From NCBI GenBank assembly GCA_900637705.1, contig LR134390.1:1550001-1614000 (forward strand): a stretch of 64,000 nucleotides of DNA, written 5' to 3'. Below, piece after piece: positions 20,210 through 28,498 of the stretch; positions within the stretch are counted from its first letter, which is position 1, and every line of letters starts with the position of its first letter. The stretch comes from Fusobacterium varium. Its GTDB lineage: Bacteria; Fusobacteriota; Fusobacteriia; Fusobacteriales; Fusobacteriaceae. A program made the position numbers and the translations under genes. The notes below the pieces were generated by a model that worked only from the letters and a program-made list of their open reading frames with translations, was not told where the DNA came from and searched no databases.

Positions 20210-20449
20210 TTATTCCAGTAAAAAAATTATACTTCTGGTGTAGATTAAAATGCTTGGTCCTATTCTTCTGTAAAGAAGATCTCCCCCATCTACCTTGTCA
20301 TAAATTGTATTTTTGTGCTTTTTCAAATATTTTGCTACCTCCTCAATTGTTGCCCACTCTCCAAGATACTTCACCATCTCCTTGGAAAGAGCTTTATCCA
20401 AAGGTGAAAGGCTCTCAAGTTTCATATAAATATATTCCTCTCTATTCAT
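20210..20449 (-). CDS. Excisionase-like helix-turn-helix protein
   Basis: 79 residues from the ATG at 20449 (GGGAG 8 bp upstream); a GTG two codons earlier is possible. KYLGEWATIEEVAKYLKKHKNTIYDKVDGGDLLYRRIGPSILIYTRSI is the winged-helix MerR/excisionase (HTH_17-like) fold: helix, turn, recognition helix with NTIYDKVDGG, then a wing. Such proteins direct phage excision or act as small regulators. No integrase is seen in the window. Confidence 0.65.
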   Translation of the reverse strand: MNREEYIYMKLESLSPLDKALSKEMVKYLGEWATIEEVAKYLKKHKNTIYDKVDGGDLLYRRIGPSILIYTRSIIFLLE

Positions 20450-20559
20450 CTGCACATCTCCCTACCCGTATTTTTTCTATTCTCAAAATAATTATTTTTA
20501 TCTCTAGTATATGTTCTAAAGCTTTCTTCCCCTTCTTCCTCCCATATTGGTTATTACTT

Positions 20560-21366
20560 TTATCCCATAAATTCTAAAAATTTCTCTCTAGTTATCCCCC
20601 TCCTGCTTTTTCCTGTTACTCTTACAGGAAAACACATATCAATTATTCTATCTCTGATTCTATTTTTGCCCTGTATCGAAAATTTCTCTGTCAATTCACA
20701 TTTACTCTCATCACTGTTAAAATTCAAATTCGTTGTTATAATCAAAGGTTTATTGCTTCTATATCGCGCATCAATAAGATTATATATCTTCTCAGCCCTC
20801 CAGCCAGATTGATTTTCATTCAAACTTTTTTCAGTTCCAAAATCGTCTATAATCATCAAATCACACTTTTCTGTCTGTTCAAGAATAGTTTTTTCCTTTT
20901 CTCCCCATTCTATACTCAGCCTGTTCAAATAGAGAGCTAAATTGATTACTATAACAGTCTTTCCATATTCCATGAGATAGTTTGCTATACAGGCACTTGC
21001 AAAAGTCTTTCCTGTTCCTACATCTCCATACAGCAATATTCCTGTTTTTTTCTCTTTGACAAGAAAATTATCTGCATATTTCTTGACTAAAATCATATAT
21101 TTTTCACTCATATCAGCATTTCCAAATCTGCTTTCCAGAAATTTATTATCTATAACAGAAATATCCTTATATTTTTTTATTTTATTTTTCATACCTTCGT
21201 AAACCCTTTTTTTCTCCAATTCCTCCATTTCTTTTTTTGATATTTCTTCCAAACAATTGCAGTCTGGGATATACTTTATTTTTTCTTTTATAAATTCAGG
21301 AAGTTTTTCTATGTGGCTCATGGGATTTTCTCTGTACTCTTTTCCACAATATTTACATTTTTCCAT
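20560..21366 (-). CDS. DnaC/IstB-like ATPase, phage helicase loader
   Basis: 268 residues. Cysteines CKYCGKEY and CNC near the N-terminus suggest a zinc-binding head. Walker A is GDVGTGKTF (about residue 114) and Walker B is LMIIDDFG; RAEKIYNLIDARYRSNKPLIITTNL carries the sensor-1 and Arg-finger region typical of DnaC-family AAA+ loaders. This family loads replicative helicase at an origin. It follows the HTH initiator gene and a small gene, with short overlaps: a standard phage replication module. The start overlaps the preceding gene by 14 bp. Confidence 0.85.
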   Translation of the reverse strand: MEKCKYCGKEYRENPMSHIEKLPEFIKEKIKYIPDCNCLEEISKKEMEELEKKRVYEGMKNKIKKYKDISVIDNKFLESRFGNADMSEKYMILVKKYADNFLVKEKKTGILLYGDVGTGKTFASACIANYLMEYGKTVIVINLALYLNRLSIEWGEKEKTILEQTEKCDLMIIDDFGTEKSLNENQSGWRAEKIYNLIDARYRSNKPLIITTNLNFNSDESKCELTEKFSIQGKNRIRDRIIDMCFPVRVTGKSRRGITREKFLEFMG

Positions 21367-21544
21367 CTTCTATATCTCCTATCTTTTCTGATAGTATTTC
21401 ATCTATAAGCTCCCCTGTAAAGTCCTCATATACTGGTTTCTTAAATTCTGTTTTAGTGCCTTTTTTATTATTCACTTTATTTTTAAAATTTCCATTAAGG
21501 GCTTTTTTTAGGTTTTCAATTTTAAATATTGCATTTATACTCAT
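21353..21544 (-). CDS. Small hypothetical protein of the replication module
   Basis: 63 residues (MSINAIFKIENLKKALNG), lysine- and asparagine-rich at the start and acidic at the end. It overlaps its neighbours on both sides (4 and 14 bp), which supports its being translated. No family recognised. Confidence 0.5.
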   Translation of the reverse strand: MSINAIFKIENLKKALNGNFKNKVNNKKGTKTEFKKPVYEDFTGELIDEILSEKIGDIEDGKM

Positions 21545-22245
21545 ATTATTTTTACAAATTCAGATTGTGACATCAATGTCAATGCCTCAAATAGTTTTAC
21601 GGCTCCCAATTCTCCATATGCCCTCAGCAAAATATAGTTCTCTGGTCTGTAGTCAAAATCTGGCAGTTCCAATTCTTTGTATTTTTTTAATATCTGTTGT
21701 ATTTCTACAGGTGCATTTTCTAGTTTTTCTTTTTTATCCTCTGTTGTTTTCTCAATATTTTTTTTACTTTTCCCCTTAGTGAGTGTATTATTATTTACAC
21801 TGTTATTATTTGTCTTTATGTTATTATTTATATTGTTATTATTAGTGTCTATTTGACCGTACTCGGTAGTTTCCGTATCGGTTTTCACCGTACACGGTGA
21901 AACCATATTCAGTTCAATATTTATAGTGTAAAGATTTTTAGAAAATTTCCCTTTTTCTTTGTGTCCTTTCACTGTTATATAGCCACTGTCTTTCAACTCT
22001 TGAGTATATTTTGCCAATGTCCCTATATTTATCCCCAAATCATTTGATATTAATTTTTGTGATGGAAAAGCGTCTTTCCCTTTCCCAGCATAGCTGCAAA
22101 TATATGCATAAATAGCTTTTGATATAATATTCAGATTTTTATCTTTCATTACCTTTTTGGCTATAGTTCCATATCCTTTCTTGTATATGCCTTTTGCCTC
22201 ATTTGCCCCTGTTGTTTTTTCTTTTTTTTCTGCTGATGAATTCAT
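21541..22245 (-). CDS. Phage replication initiator, helix-turn-helix (HTH_36) protein
   Basis: 234 residues. Residues about 20-105 (YGTIAKKVMKDKNLNIISKAIYAYICSYAGKGKDAFPSQ and following) match the HTH_36 replication/plasmid initiator fold that reads phage origins; LGINIGTLAKYTQEL is the recognition region. A low-complexity Asn-rich linker (about 134-160) follows. The C-terminal stretch (VEIQQILKKYKELELPDFDYRPENYILLRAYGELGAVKLFEALTLMSQS) resembles a DnaD-like or helicase-loader interaction domain. First gene of the module; the DnaC-like loader lies downstream. A candidate origin lies in the linker-coding DNA. Confidence 0.75.
   Translation of the reverse strand: MNSSAEKKEKTTGANEAKGIYKKGYGTIAKKVMKDKNLNIISKAIYAYICSYAGKGKDAFPSQKLISNDLGINIGTLAKYTQELKDSGYITVKGHKEKGKFSKNLYTINIELNMVSPCTVKTDTETTEYGQIDTNNNNINNNIKTNNNSVNNNTLTKGKSKKNIEKTTEDKKEKLENAPVEIQQILKKYKELELPDFDYRPENYILLRAYGELGAVKLFEALTLMSQSEFVKII
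21780..21902. other. Candidate phage replication origin within the initiator gene
   Basis: Three related motifs lie side by side: ACCGTACTCGGT (21856-21867), CCGTATCGGTTT (21873-21884) and the perfect inverted repeat TTTCACCGTACACGGTGAAA (21883-21902). Next to them, 21780-21850 is an almost pure AT tract coding the Asn linker, a possible unwinding element. Iterons plus an AT-rich region inside the initiator gene is the lambda-O type of arrangement. Confidence 0.5.
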
Positions 22246-22565
22246 TTCTCACTCCTATTGATTTTTTTGTATTAATATAATATTTAAACTAAATATATTC
22301 TTTATAGACTATTTTTAAATATTATTATTTTATTTTTTAATATACAGATATATATAATAGCACATTATCCTATAATTATACATAGTTAAATTAAAAAAAT
22401 AAATTTTTGAAGAAAATCAATTTTCATCTAAATAAATTTTTTAACATCAGATAAAATGCTATGCTTTTAAATATACTTTTTATTTTTTTCAATATTAAGA
22501 AATTTCACAACAAAAATATATGACATAATATTCCCTTAAAAATATATAAGATTCAAAAAATAAAA
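22246..22565. other. Intergenic AT-rich region upstream of the phage replication module
   Basis: Extremely AT-rich with no open frame, RNA gene or clear repeat visible. It must contain the promoter of the minus-strand replication module. Confidence 0.5.
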
Positions 22566-22590
22566 AAGCACCAGAATTTCTTCTGATGTT
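22566..22590 (-). terminator. Rho-independent terminator
   Basis: On the minus strand CATCAGAA pairs with TTCTGGTG and is followed by CTTTTTTATTTT, three bases after the stop of the gene at 22593-22955. Confidence 0.75.
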
Positions 22591-22592
22591 TT

Positions 22593-22955
22593 CTACAAAT
22601 CCTCTACTTCATTTTCATTGTGCTTGTTGATTATTTCTTCCAGTATCTTCATTTCTTTTTTCAATTCTTCAAATGTTATTGCTCTTTCTGATCTCTTTTT
22701 CAATAGTTTTTTTACTATTTCCACTCCGTTCAGCCAATCTATTTCATAGTATCTGCTGTTGTCACTGAATATTTCTTCCATACATTTTTCTAGATTTTTT
22801 TCATCTCTCAAATCTACCTTGATTAAATGCTTTCTGTTGTTTGGAAATTTGCAGGTTATATTCCAGTTGTATTTCTCTCCCTCTTCAAATTTTATAAAGT
22901 ATTCCCAATGGTCAGTTGTATAATCTATAAATTCCAAAATTATGTAATCCTCCAT
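22593..22955 (-). CDS. Hypothetical cytosolic protein
   Basis: 120 residues (MEDYIILEFIDYTTDHWEYF), acidic, no signal peptide or membrane segment. A beta-rich first half (about 1-50) is followed by a helical second half (RAITFEELKKEMKILEEIINKHNENE). It has its own terminator and stands alone between the phage module and the catabolic operon. No family recognised. From 22956 to 23155 I see only AT-rich DNA. Confidence 0.6.
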   Translation of the reverse strand: MEDYIILEFIDYTTDHWEYFIKFEEGEKYNWNITCKFPNNRKHLIKVDLRDEKNLEKCMEEIFSDNSRYYEIDWLNGVEIVKKLLKKRSERAITFEELKKEMKILEEIINKHNENEVEDL

Positions 22956-23155
22956 TCTAAAATACCTCCTATCCTCTTAATAATTATATACTTCACAAAA
23001 TTATTTTTGTCAATATATGCTGTTAATATTTTATTTTATTCAAAATTTTTCGGTATTTACCTTTTTTATATTTTTTTTATAAAAAAAGAGCTGTCTAAAT
23101 TAATAATTAAAAATTATCAATCTACAACAACCCCTTTAAAATTCATACAAAAAAA

Positions 23156-23929
23156 TTATTCTTCTATTATTGCTATTGCTCTTACCCAACCAGCACTGGC
23201 AGCTTTTATTTTAATTGGAAAACAATAAAATTTAAATCCAGTTGCTGGCAGTTTATCCAGATTAGTTAATTTTTCAAGATGACAATATGCTTTTTCTATT
23301 CCAGCTCTATGTCCTTCCCAGATAATATCTTTATTTCCTGTTTCATTAAATTCTTTTGCTATGAGAGGAAGTGGTCTATCCCAGCTCCAACCATCAGTTC
23401 CAACTACCTGTACTCCTTTTTCAATGAGCCATAGTGTAGCTTCTCTGCTCATACCACAGCCAGCAGTAAGATATTCTTTTGTTCCCCACCTGTCAGCAGC
23501 TCCACTTCTTACAAGGACAATATCACCAGCTTTTAATTTATAATTTATTTTTTTAAAATATTCCTCCATATCAGAAGCAGTCACCTTATACCCATCACCC
23601 TTGGTACTAAAATCCACTACTACACCATCACCAATAAACCAGTCAAGAGGCACTTCATCTATAGTCCATGCCTTTTCTCCATTGTTCATAGTAGGATAAT
23701 AGTGATATGGTGCATCTATATGAGTACCACTGTGAGTAGATATATTTATAAATTCAATAGCCCAGCCATTTCCCTCTGGCAGGTCGTCAACTGTGGCATT
23801 TCCAAAGAATCCTGCCATTTCAGCAGCAGTATCTTTATGATTACAGTATTTTATATGTGGTATTTGATTTGGTGGATCACATGGAAGTCCTGATTCTACT
23901 GCCACACTTAAATCTATTATTTTTCTCAT
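23156..23929 (-). CDS. Cyclase-family metal-dependent hydrolase (kynurenine formamidase-like)
   Basis: 257 residues. The metal-binding signature STHSGTHIDAPYHYYP (about residues 62-77) matches the HxGTHxDxPxH motif of the cyclase family, which includes kynurenine formamidase, isatin hydrolase and other cyclic-amide or ester hydrolases. GIEKAYCHLEKL near the C-terminus fits the conserved late part of the fold. Length is normal. Last gene of the operon, 14 bp after the sigma-54 regulator. With a BKACE enzyme and a symporter it probably acts on the same imported compound; the substrate cannot be read from sequence. Confidence 0.82.
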   Translation of the reverse strand: MRKIIDLSVAVESGLPCDPPNQIPHIKYCNHKDTAAEMAGFFGNATVDDLPEGNGWAIEFINISTHSGTHIDAPYHYYPTMNNGEKAWTIDEVPLDWFIGDGVVVDFSTKGDGYKVTASDMEEYFKKINYKLKAGDIVLVRSGAADRWGTKEYLTAGCGMSREATLWLIEKGVQVVGTDGWSWDRPLPLIAKEFNETGNKDIIWEGHRAGIEKAYCHLEKLTNLDKLPATGFKFYCFPIKIKAASAGWVRAIAIIEE

Positions 23930-23943
23930 TTTCTCCTCCTGTA

Positions 23944-25311
23944 TCAGAGGTCATACTCCTTGAGTTTTTTATAGAGCATAGTCCGTGAAACTCCAAGTAG
24001 TTCTGCTGCCTTGGTCCTATTATTTTCAGTTTTTTCCAACGCTTCTGCAATGACCTCTTTTTCAAAATCTTTTTTTATAGTTTTTATGTCATAATTATCT
24101 GAACACTTGGTTCTCTTTAATTTTTTTAAATGTTTACTGTCAAAATATTCTTGAAAATCCTTCCATTGAAGTATCATAGAATCTGACATATTCATTGCTC
24201 TTTCCACTACATTTTGCAGTTCTCTAATATTTCCAGGCCAGTCATATTCCATAAGTTTTTCATTTACCTCGTCAGTAACTCTGGCAATATGCATTCCCAG
24301 CTGAAAATTTAATCTGTTGATGATATCTTTCACTATGAGTGGAATATCTTCTTTTCTCTCTCTCAATGGTGGTATTTTTATTTTTATAACATTGAGCCTG
24401 TAAAAAAGGTCACTCCTAAATTTTCCTTCTTTAATCATTTTTTCCAAAGAAGTATTTGTAGCAGCAATTATTCTCACATCTATTGAAATGCTCTTTTCAC
24501 TTCCCACTCTTTCTATTTCTCTTTCCTGTAATACTCTTAATATTTTTGGCTGAAGTACACTGGAAAGCTGATTTATTTCATCAAGAAAAATACTCCCCTT
24601 GTCTGCCATCTGAAATTTACCTGTTTTCCCACCTTTTTTAGCTCCTGTAAAGGCACCATATTCATATCCAAAAAGCTCTGATTCTATAAGCTCTTCCGGA
24701 ATAGCAGCACAATTTATCTTGATAAAAGGATTTGAAGTACGCTTGCTTAAATCATGTATAGAATGAGCTACCAGTTCTTTCCCACATCCTGTTTCTCCTT
24801 CTATAAGCACAGATGAATTTGAACCTGCTGTCTTTATTATTTTAGCTTTCATTTTCTTAACAGCTTCACTTTCTCCCACAATATTATCTATTGAATATTT
24901 AGCTCCTCTTATCTCTCTAAGTTCCTGTTTATAGTATTCAATATTGGAAATCATATCATTCAAAGTATCTGTAAAATTTATAGCCTGTTCCATCTGGTTA
25001 AATAATACATGAACCAGTACTCCTATTATTTTATTATTTTCAAAAAGAGGAATATAAGTACAAAATCCCTGTTTAATTATGCTGTTTTCAAATATAAAGG
25101 GCTGACCTACTAAAGTTTTTCCTATCTTTAATACCTCATCTACCAGAGTTGTAGGAAAAATATCTCTTACATACATTCCCTTTATCTGCTCAAGTTCATA
25201 ACCCATATATGCAGACCAGCTCTTATTTACATATACATATCTTCCTTTTTCATCAGTAATAGCTACCCCGTTCAACTGATCAATGGCAGTTTTAAATATA
25301 TTTTTTTCCAT
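23944..25311 (-). CDS. Sigma-54-dependent transcriptional activator with PAS domain
   Basis: 455 residues. A PAS domain (about 8-110, AITDEKGRYVYVNKSWSAYMGY) is followed by the AAA+ sigma-54 interaction domain: Walker A GETGCGKE, the GAFTGA loop, Walker B GSIFLDEI, and R-finger region SDLFYRLNVI. A Fis-type HTH ends the protein (NRTKAAELLGVSRTMLYKKLKEYDL region). All parts needed for activation are present. The PAS domain presumably senses the pathway substrate. It lies inside the operon it most likely controls, whose promoter at 28245-28259 is of sigma-54 type. Confidence 0.93.
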   Translation of the reverse strand: MEKNIFKTAIDQLNGVAITDEKGRYVYVNKSWSAYMGYELEQIKGMYVRDIFPTTLVDEVLKIGKTLVGQPFIFENSIIKQGFCTYIPLFENNKIIGVLVHVLFNQMEQAINFTDTLNDMISNIEYYKQELREIRGAKYSIDNIVGESEAVKKMKAKIIKTAGSNSSVLIEGETGCGKELVAHSIHDLSKRTSNPFIKINCAAIPEELIESELFGYEYGAFTGAKKGGKTGKFQMADKGSIFLDEINQLSSVLQPKILRVLQEREIERVGSEKSISIDVRIIAATNTSLEKMIKEGKFRSDLFYRLNVIKIKIPPLRERKEDIPLIVKDIINRLNFQLGMHIARVTDEVNEKLMEYDWPGNIRELQNVVERAMNMSDSMILQWKDFQEYFDSKHLKKLKRTKCSDNYDIKTIKKDFEKEVIAEALEKTENNRTKAAELLGVSRTMLYKKLKEYDL

Positions 25312-25387
25312 AGCCCCTCCAGATATTTTATACTTTTTTTAAGTATAACTTATATTGGTGGTAAATTCATACATTTTTTATGAGGTA

Positions 25388-27361
25388 TTATAAATATTTC
25401 TGAATTATTTCTTTTCCTGCTTCTGTTATAACAAGCTGTCTTTTATATAAGCCTTTTTCTGCAAGATATCCTCTTCTTACAAGATGAGATACAATGCTTG
25501 ATACCTGCAGTGAAACATATTTTTCTTCTTTAATTATATCCATCACTGCTTTTGGAGAATCTAACACAGCTTTTAGAAAGTTAAGATATCTTCCATTTAA
25601 ATAATCCTTTTCCATTTCTTTTTCTTCAGGACTTAATTTCGGCAGAACAGTATATGCTTTATCTGCCAGTTCAAAAGTATAAAATCTGCTTCCAGTTTTT
25701 CCTGCTCTTTTGATATATCCCCCTCTGTCTAATTTCTCTATAGATTCTGTAGATACTTTTGAATCTACTTTCAATCCATCTGTAATATCTGACATATACT
25801 GATGTCCAAATCTTATCAATGAAAGTACCTGCATATCAAAATCATTAAGTTCTACTTTTTCTCTATTGGTATCATTAGGTTCAAGCTCCCAGTCAACTCT
25901 GCCATAATATTTAGATGATGACGGGAAAAGAAGAGTAAAAATAACTCCAGCTACAGCTGTCACTACAAATCCCAATATAGCCAGATATATAAATCTACCT
26001 ACTACAAATATCTTAGTTAATTCCAATATTGTGAAAATAACCATTGTAAGCATACCACAGATAACTCCCCAAAATGCTCCTGTAGAATTAAATTTTGGCC
26101 AAAGAAAACCTAAACACAGCAATATAGCCGGAGGCACCAGCCAGCAGTTGGAGAAAGCAAACAGATATGCAGGTCCTCCCGGAAAATAGCACAATACCCA
26201 TGTAAATATCAGCACAAGAAACATAATTATTTTACTTGCCTTCAATGATTTTGCTGCATCAGCTTTTGGATTTATTGTTCTCAAATAAATATCTCTGGTA
26301 GCAGTAGAAGTTGCTCCCATTGCTGAAGTAGAAGATGTGGAAATTGAAGCAGCCACACACCCTATTACAATAAAAGCTGATACAAGAGGAAGAAACATTT
26401 TAGCTGCCACTCCATAAGCAGCTGTAGGCATAATACTTCCTCCAGCTAAAGTAAATACTTCAGGTACAGCAGCACCTGTATAAGCACCTATCATTACCAG
26501 TGGTATCATAAATATAAACATCAATATTAATCCTGCACATACAAAAGAATTTTTAGCAATCTTCTCATTTCTTGAAGCAGCAAGTTTTCCCCAGTAATAA
26601 TTATTTCCCCATACAAGAGCCGAACTGAAGCAGAGAACAAAATTTAAAACACTTGGATACTTCAATGACATTCCCGGAAGACTTCCTCCTGCTATTCCAT
26701 TGTCCATAAAATTTCCTGTCAGCCAGTTAGAGGCTATAAAATCTATTCCCCCATATTTCTTTATCAGCAATATGAGAAGCAGAGGAATAGCAATAGTTCC
26801 AATTGTCACTTGAATAAAATCTGTAATAGTTGAAGCCCATAGTCCACTTAATGTTGCAAATATTATTACTATGAGGAAAGCTCCCCCCATTACAAAATAA
26901 GTAGGCCAGCCTACATACCCTGAAACTATAGCAGAAAGTGAAACTATATTATTTGCAAGAATCCCACACATTCCAATTATAGTTCCATAGGCAACTACAT
27001 TTCTGACTCTGCTGTTATATCTCATTTCAAAATATTCAGGAAGTGTCTGAGCTCCACATCTTCTTACAAAATTGGCAAAAAGCAGTCCATACAATACCAA
27101 TCCAAATATAGAATATATAACTCCCCAGGCCAAAGCTCCCTTCACTCCATAAAGGATAGCAAAACCACATTCGAGAGATACAGTAGTCCCAGCAAAACCA
27201 ATAGCTGCCACCCCCATAGTATTAATTGGAAAACTGAGTTCTCGTCCTGCCAGTATAAAGTCAGAAGCATCTGATACCCATTTTTTACTATATACCCCTG
27301 CTCCTATCATAAGAAAAGCAAAAATTATACAGTAAACCCCAAAAACTAATTGCACACTCAT
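25388..27361 (-). CDS. Sodium:solute symporter (SSS) with C-terminal winged-helix domain
   Basis: 657 residues. About 13 membrane helices between residues 5 and 480 with the SSS family pattern (YSKKWVSDASDFILAGREL, MGVAAIGFAGTT, WGNNYYWGKLAASRNEKIAKN). The remaining 160 or so residues are cytosolic and unusual: a segment QYMSDITDGLKVDSKVSTESIEKLDRGGYIKR and a second, VSLQVSSIVSHLVRRGYLAEKGLYKRQLVITEAGKEII, both look like MarR-type winged helices. Fifteen bp after the BKACE gene in one operon. Transport of an organic acid or amino-acid-like substrate is likely; the tail may sense or regulate. Confidence 0.88.
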   Translation of the reverse strand: MSVQLVFGVYCIIFAFLMIGAGVYSKKWVSDASDFILAGRELSFPINTMGVAAIGFAGTTVSLECGFAILYGVKGALAWGVIYSIFGLVLYGLLFANFVRRCGAQTLPEYFEMRYNSRVRNVVAYGTIIGMCGILANNIVSLSAIVSGYVGWPTYFVMGGAFLIVIIFATLSGLWASTITDFIQVTIGTIAIPLLLILLIKKYGGIDFIASNWLTGNFMDNGIAGGSLPGMSLKYPSVLNFVLCFSSALVWGNNYYWGKLAASRNEKIAKNSFVCAGLILMFIFMIPLVMIGAYTGAAVPEVFTLAGGSIMPTAAYGVAAKMFLPLVSAFIVIGCVAASISTSSTSAMGATSTATRDIYLRTINPKADAAKSLKASKIIMFLVLIFTWVLCYFPGGPAYLFAFSNCWLVPPAILLCLGFLWPKFNSTGAFWGVICGMLTMVIFTILELTKIFVVGRFIYLAILGFVVTAVAGVIFTLLFPSSSKYYGRVDWELEPNDTNREKVELNDFDMQVLSLIRFGHQYMSDITDGLKVDSKVSTESIEKLDRGGYIKRAGKTGSRFYTFELADKAYTVLPKLSPEEKEMEKDYLNGRYLNFLKAVLDSPKAVMDIIKEEKYVSLQVSSIVSHLVRRGYLAEKGLYKRQLVITEAGKEIIQKYL

Positions 27362-27376
27362 AAAACAACTCCTTTT

Positions 27377-28204
27377 TTATTTTTTATTCACTCCAAGTAT
27401 AATTCTTGCCTCCTCTGGTGTCGCCACCTCATAAGAAGCCTCCCTAATAATATTGGCAGCTCTTTGCACCAACTGAGCATTGGATTCTGCCAGTTCCCCT
27501 GCCTTATAATATACATTATCCTCCATTCCCACTCTTACATGTCCTCCCATAGCTATAGCAGCCAGCATAATAGGAATATGTCCCTTTCCTATTCCAAGAG
27601 CCGACCAAGTAGAGCCTTCCGGAATCAATCCTTTGAGATAAACAAGATTTTCCACTGTTGCAGCAGTTCCTCCAGCTGCTCCCAAAACAAACTGATAATG
27701 AAGTGGAGCATTAAGCACACCTTTTTTTAAATAATAAAGGGAATTATATACCATTCCAGCATCAAATATTTCTATTTCCGGCTTTACTCCATATTCCTGC
27801 ATAAAATTTCCCAATTTTTCCAAAAATTGAGGGTGATTAATAAAGAGGCTTCTATGCATCCAGTTCATAGAGCCACAATCATATGAGGCTAATTCAGGTC
27901 TAATAACTTTTAAATGTGCCATTCTTGTTTCATCAGTGGCATTCAAATCCCCAGATGTAGTACAATTGATTACAATATCACATTTTTCCTTGATGAGTTT
28001 TACAGTTTCCACAAATTTTTCTGTATTCATGGTACCATTTCCTTCTTCATCTCTGACATGAATATGACATACTGCTGCTCCTGCTTTCCAGCATTCATAC
28101 ACATCAGCAGCTATTTCAGCTGGTGTAATGGGAATATTAGGATTATCTTTTTTAGTAGTCCATGCCCCTGTAGTAGCTACAGTAATTATCCTTTTATTTT
28201 TCAT
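27377..28204 (-). CDS. 3-keto-5-aminohexanoate cleavage-type enzyme (BKACE family)
   Basis: 275 residues, full length. ITVATTGAWTTKKDNPNIPITPAEIA and AAVCHIHVRDEEG (zinc-binding HxH) are signatures of the BKACE/DUF849 family, which condenses a beta-keto acid with acetyl-CoA to give acetoacetate and a new CoA ester. Kce of lysine fermentation is the best-known member. VRVGMEDNVYY carries the conserved glutamate metal ligand. The other lysine-fermentation genes (aminomutases, kdd, kal) are not nearby, so the substrate may be a different beta-keto acid. First gene after the sigma-54 promoter. Confidence 0.87.
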   Translation of the reverse strand: MKNKRIITVATTGAWTTKKDNPNIPITPAEIAADVYECWKAGAAVCHIHVRDEEGNGTMNTEKFVETVKLIKEKCDIVINCTTSGDLNATDETRMAHLKVIRPELASYDCGSMNWMHRSLFINHPQFLEKLGNFMQEYGVKPEIEIFDAGMVYNSLYYLKKGVLNAPLHYQFVLGAAGGTAATVENLVYLKGLIPEGSTWSALGIGKGHIPIMLAAIAMGGHVRVGMEDNVYYKAGELAESNAQLVQRAANIIREASYEVATPEEARIILGVNKK

Positions 28205-28244
28205 ACAATTCCTCCTAAAGTTAAAGTATATGCTTTAACTATAA

Positions 28245-28259
28245 GCAAATAATATGCCA
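28245..28259 (-). promoter_or_regulatory. Sigma-54 promoter of the BKACE-symporter operon
   Basis: Minus-strand TGGCATATTATTTGC has the invariant GG and GC elements at -24/-12 with correct spacing (consensus TGGCAC-N5-TTGC). It is 41 bp upstream of the BKACE start. The operon itself encodes a sigma-54 activator. Confidence 0.8.
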
Positions 28260-28338
28260 TTTGTGAGAAATATGTATTTAAAGAGAATTTATGAAAAATA
28301 TAATAAATACTGCCATTGGAAAAATATGTTAACTAAAA

Positions 28339-28408
28339 TTTACACTTTTGTAAAAAAGGTTATATATAAAGTTTTTTGAGAGAAGTGTTAATAAAAGTTT
28401 ACGTAAAC
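28339..28408. promoter_or_regulatory. Candidate enhancer sites for the sigma-54 activator
   Basis: TTTACA-CTTT-TGTAAA (28339-28354) and the perfect palindrome GTTTACGTAAAC (28397-28408), followed by another AATTTACAC, lie about 80-165 bp upstream of the -24 element. This is the usual range for activator-binding sites. Confidence 0.5.
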
Positions 28409-28450
28409 AAAAATTTACACTGGCTTAATTTTTATTTAAAATATAAAAAA

Positions 28451-28472
28451 AGAAGTCTAAAATCAGACTTCT
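28451..28472 (-). terminator. Rho-independent terminator
   Basis: AGAAGTCT/AGACTTCT stem flanked by A- and T-runs. It serves the minus-strand nucleosidase gene ending at 28499. Confidence 0.85.
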
Positions 28473-28498
28473 TTTTTTCTATATCCTTAATTCTATAA

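Noticed and set aside
22593-22955. Assignment of the hypothetical 120-residue protein to the prophage.
   Set aside because: It has its own terminator and a 350-bp gap from the phage module; no phage family is recognisable.
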